In this document: piece after piece, positions 1 to 10,200 of the stretch
Position numbering within the stretch: the first letter of the stretch is position 1
How the letters are laid out: each line of letters starts with the position of its first letter
DNA from: Emiliania huxleyi CCMP1516
Taxonomy: Eukaryota > Haptophyta > Isochrysidales > Noelaerhabdaceae
Length of the DNA: 64,000 nucleotides
Direction of reading: 5' to 3'
Assembly: GCF_000372725.1 (NCBI RefSeq)
Contig: NW_005200881.1
Span: 710,850 to 774,849, forward strand
Notes under the pieces: generated by a model
Told to the model about the DNA's origin: nothing
Databases searched by the model: none
The model's input: only the letters and a program-made list of their open reading frames with translations
Program-made: the position numbers and the translations under genes

Positions 1-2
1 CG

Positions 3-1940
3 CTGACTCCGGAGCTGCGCGAGGAGCTGCTCGAGATCCTCACACCCTTCGCGCAGCAGGTGGTGTCGCCCGAGGGCGCGGAGCTACCTCCCGACCCTCA
101 ACTCAGCACCACCCACCCCGATGGCAACTCGCTCTTTGCGGAGGCGGGCGGCGTCTACCCGCTCGCCCGATTCGCCGACCTGCTGGTGGAGCGTGTCCTG
201 GCTGACGAGCTGGTGCTACCGCTCTCCAAGCGCGCCGGCGGGAAGCTGAGCAGAGCCGGGCTCAAGTACCTTCTCACCGAGCTGCTCTGCAATGCAGCGG
301 GTGGCGCGGAGATCGTCACCTCCAAGGGCTTTGACGACGCCAAGCTCGGGGTGAATGACTGGCGACGCTTCCTCTCGGCAGCGCGGGAGACGGCGGCACG
401 CGTTTGGAACGACAAGCACGTGTCCGGGGCGGTGCTTGCCGAGCTAGAGGGGGCACAGGCCGAGCTCATCGTGGGGCTCGAGGCCTCCGACGGCGGCGGT
501 GAGGGCGCGGCCGCGCGGCAGAAGATGAGAGAGGCCGGGTTCGGGCACGTGGAGATCACCGCGGCGCTGCAAAAGGCCAAGGGTGACGGCGTCGAGGCAC
601 TGGACCTACTGGTCCGCGGCTGGAAGCCGGTGCGCTCACAGACAGGAGGTGCCCAGGCCGGTGGCTGCCCATTCTCGAGGGGGGGTGGCGCAGGGGCCAC
701 AGCCTCTCCTCACCGCGGCGTCCCGGGCAGCGGCGCAAACCCCGGCGGAGCCAGGCGAGCCGGAGGGCGCGTACTTGGGAGCCCGCTGCAAGCACGTCTA
801 GACTTGCTTCTGACCGAGGACACAGATCTGAGCTGTCCCATCACGCTGCTCCTGTTCCAACAGCCGGTGGTTGCGTCGGACGGCGGCATCTACGAGCGGG
901 CCGCCGTTGCCAAGCTCACGCAACTTGGGGGGCTCAGTCCCATCACGCATCGCCCGCTCAGCCCCGAGCTCTCGCCAGCCGAGGATGTTAAGATGCGCGC
1001 CACGGCCTTCATGTCGGTAAGGGCGCTGGATCTGCTGCAGTTTGCTCAGGAGGCGCACACCGCCGATGCCTACGTGATGGCGGTGCAGGCCGCAGAGCGC
1101 GCCAAGGAGTACGTGGCGGCCCTAGACAGCGAGGACCGCGACCCCGCGCTCGTGCGAAAGCTGCGCGAGACCTGGCGGGCTCTAGGGCGATCGCCGCCGC
1201 CGGTCGACCAGCTAGATCCATATGAACGAGTCGCCGCAGTGCTAGACCGGCAGGTCGCGCAGGCTAAGGCCGAGGCCGAGGCGGCGGCCGAGGAGGCGGC
1301 GGCCGAGGAGGCGGCCTCGTCATTTCGGGCGCCGGTGCGCAAGTCCATCGTCTTCACCATCGACGCGTCCTACTCGATGAACCAACTCCTCGGGAGGAAC
1401 CAAGGCGACCACCACCAGCTCACACGAATGGATAGCGCTCGAGCGAATCTGCTCATGATCCTGGACGAGCACATCGAAGATGGCGACACCATCAGCGTGA
1501 TCACGTTTGCCGACGACGTGCGGACGGACGTGCCCGCGACCGTCGTGACGCCACACAACCGCCTGCGGCTGCGGGGGAAGGCGGAGCGGGCCTGCAGGGC
1601 GCGCGGAGCCACAGCCTTCTACGACTCGCTAGTGGCGTCCGCCAAGATGCTCGACCAGCACCCGACGATCGACGAGGGCGAGCCTCGATGGATCATTGCG
1701 CTGACTGACGGGGAGGACAATCGTTCGAAGAAGAGTGTCCACGAGACGGTTCGGGTTCTGAGGCGGAGCAAGTCGGCCCCCGATCTGCTCGTCGTCGGCG
1801 TGCAGCTTCACGAGAACACCAAGCCCTTCATGATGGCGCTCGCGGCTACGACGGACAACAGCAAGTTTATCGACGCAAGCGGCGGGATCGAGAGCCTCAA
1901 CGACGCATTCGAGGAGGTGGCCGAGCTCATCGCAGAGTAG
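3..1940 (+). CDS. UBA / U-box / von Willebrand A domain protein (5' end outside window)
   Basis: The frame is open from the first bases, so the true start lies upstream of the window. Domains in order: a helical N-terminal part; a UBA-like helix bundle at nt ~528-615 (MREAGFGHVEITAAL...GDGVEALDLLV); a U-box at nt ~834-1010 (LSCPITLLLFQQPVVASDGG..YER); an Ala/Glu-rich linker; and a VWA domain at nt ~1345-1900. The VWA has an intact metal site: DASYS, a Thr in GATAFYDS, and ALTDGED. U-box proteins are E3 ubiquitin ligases, and UBA domains bind ubiquitin, so a ubiquitin-linked role with a protein-binding VWA module is inferred. Between UBA and U-box, nt ~676-730 resembles the introner-like elements found elsewhere in the window, yet it reads through in frame, so a splice could not be fixed. 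Stop TAG at 1938. Confidence 0.8.
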   Translation: MTPELREELLEILTPFAQQVVSPEGAELPPDPQLSTTHPDGNSLFAEAGGVYPLARFADLLVERVLADELVLPLSKRAGGKLSRAGLKYLLTELLCNAAGGAEIVTSKGFDDAKLGVNDWRRFLSAARETAARVWNDKHVSGAVLAELEGAQAELIVGLEASDGGGEGAAARQKMREAGFGHVEITAALQKAKGDGVEALDLLVRGWKPVRSQTGGAQAGGCPFSRGGGAGATASPHRGVPGSGANPGGARRAGGRVLGSPLQARLDLLLTEDTDLSCPITLLLFQQPVVASDGGIYERAAVAKLTQLGGLSPITHRPLSPELSPAEDVKMRATAFMSVRALDLLQFAQEAHTADAYVMAVQAAERAKEYVAALDSEDRDPALVRKLRETWRALGRSPPPVDQLDPYERVAAVLDRQVAQAKAEAEAAAEEAAAEEAASSFRAPVRKSIVFTIDASYSMNQLLGRNQGDHHQLTRMDSARANLLMILDEHIEDGDTISVITFADDVRTDVPATVVTPHNRLRLRGKAERACRARGATAFYDSLVASAKMLDQHPTIDEGEPRWIIALTDGEDNRSKKSVHETVRVLRRSKSAPDLLVVGVQLHENTKPFMMALAATTDNSKFIDASGGIESLNDAFEEVAELIAE

Positions 1941-2736
1941 GGTAGCATGTAGACACAACCGCCATCTGCCGAGGGCCGTGGGGATGACGAGGTCTGTTAC
2001 CTCACATGATACACTTGTTACTGCACGTGGCGTGCACCCCCCCGGCAGCAGCTAGGTGAACTGTGAAGGGTACGGTTCGCATTTGTTGCCTTAGTGCTTC
2101 GAGCGGAGAGTAGAGGGGCCGGAGGAGAGAGGAGCTCTCTTGAGCGTCATATCTCCGCCTCTAGTAGAGATGTCCGTTTTTTATTTTACAGCTTCTTACA
2201 CCTACAGCTAAAAAAAAATGCGTTTTACCCTGCGAAAGACACTACGTACTCTCCCCCCCCCCGTCACTCGTCCCCCTTGGCGTGCCTCTCCCCCAGCTCT
2301 CGGTATCGCGTGCTGCACGAGGCTACCGTGGGCCCCGCCTGCGCGCTGGGGGTTCCCTGCCCTGTCGGGAAGCCTAGCTCTGAACCTGGGGTCGCTACCT
2401 AATGCGGGGCTCCTGGACGGGTGATGAAGTTCGCCTTGAATCTCTCGTCTCGCTTTCCCCCCGACTCGCGTCCGTCGGGGGTACTCCCTGCTTTGCTTAC
2501 AGCTACGTATACAGATAGCTACGTATACAGATCTCTCTCCGTCGGCTCTCGCCCTTCTCCACACAGCGCGTGACTCGGCCCCCCCTTACGCTCCCCCACG
2601 CTGTGTCCCCACGGGCGCCTCAGTTCGGCCCTCCCAGGGGGGGAGGGGGGCAAGGGGGTGGGGGGGTCGGGGCGGTGGGGAGAAGTCTCGGTGAATGTCT
2701 AATCTTGCCTTTCAGACGCTGTCGTGAGCCGCCGAA

Positions 2737-3010
2737 AAAAGAAAACGGACAACCCACGGGAGGGATGGGAGGACGGCACGCCGCCACCACACAAGGGATT
2801 TTAAGGAGAGGGGTGTGGTGCGCTAGCCGTGGCCCACCCTTGGGCGTCCGCCTCTTCCTATCTCTCTTCGCAGTCTCGCGCCGATTCTCGCTGCAACCTT
2901 CATGCCACCTCGCAGTCGTCCCACTCTCGTCGTTCTCTCCCTTGTCGCTTCTTCCTCTGTCGCGTCGCTCTCCTCTGCCTCGTTCTGCGACGCCGCCGCC
3001 GCCTGCCGGT
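2737..3010 (-). repeat. Dispersed repeat family R1, long copy
   Basis: This segment is the reverse complement of 32225-32510, sharing a block around 'ccatccctcccttgggttg' followed by a TTTC-rich end, the block 'ccctgtgtggtggcggcg', and an additional ~200 bp related to 'cgtcccactctcgtcg'. Short copies lie near 16965-17065, 33030-33112 and 57345-57500. The constant T/C-rich end and variable length suggest a SINE-like or other non-autonomous interspersed element, but I see no pol III boxes that I would defend. Confidence 0.7.
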
Positions 3011-3052
3011 CCCTTGTTCTCGTGAGCCGCCGCTACTCGAATAACGGCATCT

Positions 3053-3108
3053 TGGAGCACTTGGAGTGCAGTTGGTAACCGCACATCCAGGGCCGGGGAG
3101 CTAAGACA
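3053..3108 (+). repeat. Dispersed repeat family R2, copy 1
   Basis: About 50 bp (gcacttggagtgcag, then ggtaaccgcacatccagggc) is repeated with few differences at 18150-18200 on the plus strand and at about 57262-57316 on the minus strand. In copies 1 and 3 it lies next to an R1 repeat, suggesting R1 and R2 may be parts of one larger element. Confidence 0.65.
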
Positions 3109-3517
3109 TGTTGACGACATTTCGCCGTGTTGGGTAATCTGGAAATGACATTTCGCCGTGTTGGGTGATCTGCGAGGCAAAAGGTCGCAGACGCCGGGTG
3201 ATCTGAAAAACGCCGGGTGATCTGCGAGGCGAATCTCAAAATAAACCGGGTAATCAGAAATATATCCTTAATCGAGTGGCCTCCGGTTCGAGCTCGGCAA
3301 GTCGACCCTCTTATATTTTTCACACCAGCGGGCTCAATTTTGCTCTAGGTGTCTCCTACGGATTCGACGCACCCTCTTTCTTCGGCCGGTGCGTTGGTCG
3401 TTCTCGTCATGGGGCGGATCCCGATTTTTGCCAAGACCAACAAGAAATCACGACTCTCACAGAGATTTGGGCTCGGCAGCTTGTTGCGTTGAGTGATGAG
3501 GAGCGACACCGATGGCG

Positions 3518-3520
<3 letters not shown>

Positions 3521-3593
<73 letters not shown>

Positions 3594-3628
3594 CCTCCCT
3601 CCCTCCCTCCCTCCCTCCCTCCCTCCCT

Positions 3629-3674
<46 letters not shown>

Positions 3675-3681
3675 TTCTCTT

Positions 3682-3750
<69 letters not shown>
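3521..3750 (+). repeat. (CT)n/(CCCT)n microsatellite
   Basis: Long pure pyrimidine tract: CT dinucleotides, then a CCCT block (about 3588-3635), then CT again. It sits just beyond the 3' end of the minus-strand glycosyltransferase. It gives long Ser-Leu or Arg-Glu reading frames that are artefacts. Confidence 0.95.
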
Positions 3751-3753
<3 letters not shown>

Positions 3754-3777
3754 ATTCCTCTTCCGCTATAGAGTTCA

Positions 3778-4788
3778 TTACGCAGCACAAGACCGTTCCT
3801 CGCTCATGCACGATCGATTTGTGGCGTTCAACCCGTTGTGTTGGTTGAATCCGCTGAAGTGTGTCATGTTCATGCTCGTGTACTCGCCTTTCTTGGCACG
3901 TCCGAGCGCATCTCGCACTATCATCCGATTATGATCGCCCGCCACGCGAACTCTGTGACCTCCCTGGCCAATGTAGAGTCCTGGGGTGATGCTCGTGCCG
4001 TATGTGATGTTCATGCTCACGTTTGATTCCATGAAAGTGACGAATCCTCTCTTGAGTGCGCCCGGGCCAGTCGTCCTCGCGATGTACATGAACCGATTGA
4101 CGCCGCCGGGGAAGCGCGAGTCGAGCACGTGACAGATCGCCGCCTTGAGCGCAGATTCCATGAGTGGCGATTGCGCTGTGGCTGCCATGAAGTACTGGGT
4201 CAGCGACCTCACACTTGCGTCGATGAAGAAGAGCGCATCGCTGTCGAGAGAGATCGACGCGTTGCTGAGCGTGCGCGGCTTGACGTCCATGTCAGCGTAG
4301 ATGCCGCCGTATCGCCAGAGGGCCAGGTAACGCCACATGTCCGCCTTCATGGTCATGGAGTGGACGCACTGCACCACCGCATGGAGCAGCGGGAAGGCGT
4401 GCCACCGACGCGCCAAGAGGCTCTCCATCGCGGCGTCGTCATGGAAGCGGTAGGCCCAGCCCGGGAAGCGGTCCATCCAAGCTCGCATGACCTCGTGGAA
4501 CTTCGCCGAGACGCAGCGGCTGCGGCCCGTCTGATGGATGATCTTCGGGATGCGCGAGGGAGGCTCGTTGACACGGCTCGATGGATCGGGAGACACGTCC
4601 GAGACGAACGCCAAGCCTGGCGGACACTGCGAAGCCTGCCCACCTGCCACTGAGGTGTCTTGCTTTGACTGCGTCTCTCTGCCGTAATGCCTGCCATTAG
4701 GAGTCTGCGGCTCGCGCGCGTACACATGGACGGGCTTAGCCAGCACCAGCCAGGTGAGCCAGGTGCACTGCACGTGCTGCTGGCTCAT
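3778..4788 (-). CDS. DXD-type glycosyltransferase (Gly_transf_sug / OCH1-like)
   Basis: Single-exon frame of 336 residues. The core is typical of the sugar-binding DXD glycosyltransferase family: IPKIIHQTGRS, a Trp/Phe-rich segment (WMDRFPGWAYRFHDD), then KADMWRYLALWRYGGIYADMD with the DMD metal/nucleotide-sugar motif, followed by SPLMESAL and the conserved TTGPGALKRGF. The N-terminus (residues ~8-22, CTWLTWLVLAKPVHVY) is hydrophobic and could act as a type II membrane anchor, which would fit a Golgi enzyme. Relatives transfer mannose or other hexoses to glycans; the donor and acceptor here cannot be read from sequence. Upstream in-frame codons exist but no earlier ATG was chosen. The 3' end runs toward the CT microsatellite. 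Confidence 0.8.
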   Translation of the reverse strand: MSQQHVQCTWLTWLVLAKPVHVYAREPQTPNGRHYGRETQSKQDTSVAGGQASQCPPGLAFVSDVSPDPSSRVNEPPSRIPKIIHQTGRSRCVSAKFHEVMRAWMDRFPGWAYRFHDDAAMESLLARRWHAFPLLHAVVQCVHSMTMKADMWRYLALWRYGGIYADMDVKPRTLSNASISLDSDALFFIDASVRSLTQYFMAATAQSPLMESALKAAICHVLDSRFPGGVNRFMYIARTTGPGALKRGFVTFMESNVSMNITYGTSITPGLYIGQGGHRVRVAGDHNRMIVRDALGRAKKGEYTSMNMTHFSGFNQHNGLNATNRSCMSEERSCAA

Positions 4789-5573
<785 letters not shown>

Positions 5574-7249
5574 ATGACTGCCGCGGCGGAGTACGAGGCC
5601 TACGTCCGCGACGCGGGCGGCGAACGCTGCATCCGCTCGATCCTGGTCGCCAACAATGGCATGGCCGCGTCCAAGTTCATCATGTCGATCCGGAACTGGC
5701 TGTTCGAGCGGTTCGGTGACGCGAGCCTGATCCGCATCGTGTCGATGGCGACGTCGGAGGACATCCGCGCGAACGCGATGCACCTGCACCACGCCGACTC
5801 CTTTGTCGAGGTGCCGGCTGGCGCAAACTTCAACAACTACGCCAACGTCGAGGTGATCGTGCGGCTTGCGCGCGAGAACCGGGTGGATGCAGTCTGGCCA
5901 GGCGTGCTCGGTCTGCGCGCGTTGCGCTGCGGACTCGCGTGACGCGCACCCCTCTGCCCTCCCCGCCGCCAGGGTGGGGGCACGCGTCGGAGAACCCGGC
6001 GCTGCCGCAGGCCCTCGAGGCCAACGGCATCACCTTTGTCGGACCCACTGACAAGGCCATGTTCCTTCTCGGAGACAAGATCGCCTCGACAATAATCGCG
6101 GAGTCGGCCGGCGTGCCCTGCGTCTCGTGGTCTGGTGCGGAGCCTTCGCCGCCCGCCCGCGCCGCCCGCGCCCCTCGCCCGCACACGCCCTCACCCGGCC
6201 CAGAACGGACAAGGGAGGACAAGGGAGGCCCCTGCGCGGAGCAAGCGGCCTGCGCTTCCGCCGCCGAGCCCGCTGACGGCTGCGCTGGCTGCGCCTCGTG
6301 CAGGCACGGGTGTTCGGGTGGAGCCGGACGCCTCGGGGCACGTCACCGTGCCGGACGACAAGTTCGCCGAGGCGTGCGTCACCTCCGCCGAGCAAGCCGT
6401 CGAGGTTGCGGAGCGGGTCGGCTACCCAATCATGATCAAGGCGTCGGAGGGCGGAGGCGGGAAGGCGCGCCACGCACACCCCCGCCCTCCCCGTCTCCCC
6501 GTCTCCCACCTCCGCTTCCGCTTCCGCCCCCTCACCCTCCCTCTCCCTCCCTCTCCCTCTCCTCACTCTCCCTCTCCCTCGCCCCTCCTTCACTCTCCCT
6601 CGCCCCTCCCCCTCTCCCTCGCCCCTCCTCGCCCTCTCCCTCGCCCCTCCTCGCCCTCTCCTTCGCCCCTCCTCGCCCCTCCCTCGGCCGACTCTCGCCT
6701 CACCCTCCGCCTCCGCCTTCCACCCTCCGTCTACTCTCCTCGCCCTCCGCTCCTTCCGATCCGCCCACCGCCCGCCTCCGACCCGCCCTCTCCGCCTCGC
6801 CTGCCCTGACGCCTCGCCTGCCCTGTCTCAGGGCGTGCGGATGGCCACCAAGAAGGAGCAGATCGCGCCCATGTACCAGGCCGTCTGCGACGAGGTCAAG
6901 GGATCGCCCGTCTTCCTGATGCGGCTCTGCACCGGTGCGCGCCACATCGAGATCCAGCTGATGGCGGACAAGAAGGGCAACGTCGCCGTCCTCTCCGGCC
7001 GCGACTGCTCGATGCAGCGCCGCTTCCAGAAGATCGTCGAGGAGGGGCCGCCCCGCGCGGTTGCGCCGGAGACGCTCGACCAGATGGAGCGCGCGGCGGC
7101 CTCCCTCTGCCGGATGGTCAACTACACGCACGCGGGCACCGTCGAGTACCTCTTCATTCAGGAGACGCAGGAGTTTTACTTTCTCGAGCTCAACCCGCGC
7201 CTGCAGGCGGGCACACGTTGCAGCGGCACATTGCAGAGCGAGACGACTC

Positions 7250-7284
<35 letters not shown>

Positions 7285-10200
7285 TGCTGCGACACACTGC
7301 CGAGGCACGCTCAGAGACGCACAGCAGAGACGCGCTGCAGAGACGCGCCGCAGGCGCTCCCTCCCGGTACAGAGCCGGCGGCAGATCCAGCCGGCGACGT
7401 TAGACGGCGCATCTCGGCTGATCTCGGCTGATCTCGACCGATCTCGCCGCAGGTCGAGCACCCCGTGACCGAGGGCATCACCGAGACCAACCTGCCGGCC
7501 CTGCAGCTCATGTGCGCAACCGGGGATGCCCTCTCTCTCTCCGGCCGAGCATGAGCCTCTTCACAGGCCGAGAGTGTGAGCAGGTGCGCGGCCGGCATGG
7601 ACCTCTCCAAGCTGCCCGCGAGCGACGACATCAGCCGCTTCCTCTCGACGCCGGACAAGCCGTACGTCGACCCCTTCTCGAAGGTCAAGGGGCACGTCAT
7701 CGCGACGCGCATCACGGCCGAGAACGCGGCCGACGGCTGGAAGCCGACCGTGGGCAAGATCGAGGAGCTCTCCTTCCAGTCGCTGCCGTCGGTGTGGGGC
7801 TACTTCTCAGTCCGCACTCCGGCAGAGGCGTGCGCCGCTCTTCTCGCACACACTTTTCCGCGCCCCGCCGCTGCGGACGGCGCCTCCCCTCACCCCGCGG
7901 GGCGTGCGGGGTGCTGGTCCACCAGTTCGCAGACTCTCTGCACCTTCCCTGCACCTTCCCTGCACCTTCCCTGCACCTTCCCTGCACCTTCCCTGCACCT
8001 TCCCTGCACCTTCCCTGCACCTTCCCTGCACCTTCCCTGCACCTTCCCTGCACCTTCCCTGCACCTTCCCTGCACCTTCCCTGCACCTTCCCTGCAGGTG
8101 CACCAGTTCGCGGACTCGCAGTTCGGGCACATCTTCGCGCACGGCAAGACGCGCGCAGAGGCGCAGCGCAAGATCATGCTCGCCGTGAAGCGCATCCGCT
8201 GCATCGGCGAGATCCACACCAACATCACTTCCGTCGAGGAGCGGCCGGCAGCTGGGGCCGGCAGGGTGTGAAAGGGCGGTCCCTTCACAGCGGCGCGGCC
8301 TGTGAGTAGGAGCTGGTCCGGACGGACGACTTCAAGAACGGCATGATCACCACCTCGTGGCTCGACGCCATCATCGCCAAGGCCTGACCGCCCTCGCCAC
8401 CAGCTGGACGCCGCGCCTCGCCCTCCCTACGCCCTCCCGGACCTGTCCCCGGACCTGTCCTGTAGGAGACCGCCCTCGTCACGGTGCCAGCCTCGTCGGT
8501 CGCGATCTGCGGCGCGCTGCTCAAGGCGCACATCGCGATCTGCGCGACCGAGGCGAAGATCAAGAAGGAGTACCTCTGGCGCAACGCCTGCCCGCCGCCC
8601 GAGCTACTCGCGCAGCTGACGGAGCTCAAGGTCGAGTTCATCTGGAACAAGACCAAGTTCGAGTTCGAGGTGTACCGCCACTCGCCCGAGCTCTTCACCA
8701 TCTCGGCGAACGGCTCGCTCGCCTCGGTCAAGCTCAAGCCGACGCCGGGCGGCAACCTCGTCGCCACCTACGGCAACCGCACCGACACCTTCCACTTCAT
8801 GGAGGAGCCCGGCGACAAGATCCGGATGGTGCTCAACGGAGTGGTGGCGATGCTCGAGAAGGCGAGCTTCGCGGCCCCTCCGTCCTCGTCGCTGGGCCCG
8901 CGATCCCACTCGGGCCGTGCCTCCTCTCAATAGGAGAACGACCCCTCCGTCCTTGTCGCCCCGTACGGCGGCAAGCTGACGCGCTGGTGCGCCGAGGGCC
9001 GCGCCGGAGGGCCGTGTGAGCAGCGCCTCTTCACGGCGGCTGGTGTGAGCAGGTTCGCCGAGGACGGGTCGCACCTGACCAAGGGCGGCGCCTTCGCGGA
9101 GATGGAGGTCATGAAGATGCTCTTCGCGCTGCCGGCGGCGGAGGCGGGCACCATCACTCTGCTCAAGCCCGCGAACGTCTTTGTCGAGGCGGGCGAGCAG
9201 ATCGCCAAGCTCGAGCTCGACGACCCGTCGCTGGTTGCGCGCGCCGTCCCCTTCAACGAGCCGCTCGGTGGCCCGCTCGCCGCCGCCGCGCCCCTGCTCG
9301 AGTCCCCGCGGGCTGAGATTGCGGCCTCCCCCGCAGGCGACCTCGAGCCGCCGCCGGAGATGCGCGAGGACAACATCGCGGTGCACCAGCAGGTGGCGTA
9401 CCTGATCGCGCGCGCGCACCACATGCTCGGCGGCTTCGTCGACAACGAGGACGACGTGCTCAACAAGCTCTCCGAGCTGCTCCTCGACCAGCGCGTCATG
9501 TGGTCCGAGTATGACGAGCTCATGGCCGGGCCGGGCTCCAAGCTGCCAGAGAAGCCGCGCCAGGCGCTCTCCCAGCTGCTCACGCCCGCGCGGCGCGCGG
9601 CGGCGGACGGCGGAAACGGCTTTGGCGACACGGTCCTCGCCACCCTCGCCGCCTTCTCCGACACGCTCGACGAGGCGGCGGCGACCGCCTTCAAGAACGC
9701 GTCCGAGCCGGTGGCGGCGTTTGGCGAGAAGTACAAGAGCGGGATGCTCGACATGTCGACCTTCACGCTGACGGCGATCCTCGAGCACTTCCTCGAGGTG
9801 GAGCAGGTCTACCCCGACGACCGCTCCGAGATCGTCGGCGTCAAGCACCTCAACGAGTCCCTCTCGGACCCGGCGGCCGTGCTGCAGGCCATCCTCTCGC
9901 ACCAGCAGCTCGACCGCAAGGCGCCGCCCCTCGTCACCCCGGCTGCACCCCGGCTGCACCTCGGCTGCGCCTCGGCTGCACGCCGGCTCACGCCGTCGGG
10001 CTCACCCCTGGCTGCGCCTCGGCTGCACCTCGGCTCACACCGCCGGGCTCACACTCCGGCTGCGCCTCGGCCAGGTGTCGCTGATCCTCAACGTGCTCGA
10101 CTTCCTCGGCAACTTCACGTACATGAACTCCAAGGTCTTCGAGCTGCTCCGCCGCCTCTCGCAGCTCTCCTCCTCGAAGCACACCCGCGTGCAGCGCAAG

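Larger units (their letters stand above)
1941..3515. other. Intergenic region with dispersed repeats
   Basis: No convincing gene. The stretch contains a pyrimidine/G-homopolymer-rich part (about 2250-2690) and the plus-strand start of two dispersed repeat families (separate entries). At 3110-3255 there is a degenerate short tandem repeat built on 'cgccg(t)gttgggtgatctg' and 'acgccgggtgatctg'. The motif 'tagtagagatgtccgtttt' (about 2160-2182) recurs at about 57770-57795. Confidence 0.6.

Noticed and set aside
3276-3934. Long Ser-Leu and Arg-Glu frames on both strands
   Set aside because: They are translations of the (CT)n/(CCCT)n microsatellite.
6482-6800. CRISPR-like or regulatory array in the pyrimidine-rich stretch
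   Set aside because: It is a degenerate ccctctc tandem region inside carboxylase intron 3, with no spacers.
8604-9959. A 451-codon minus-strand frame
   Set aside because: Antisense shadow of the carboxylase biotin-carrier/central exons.
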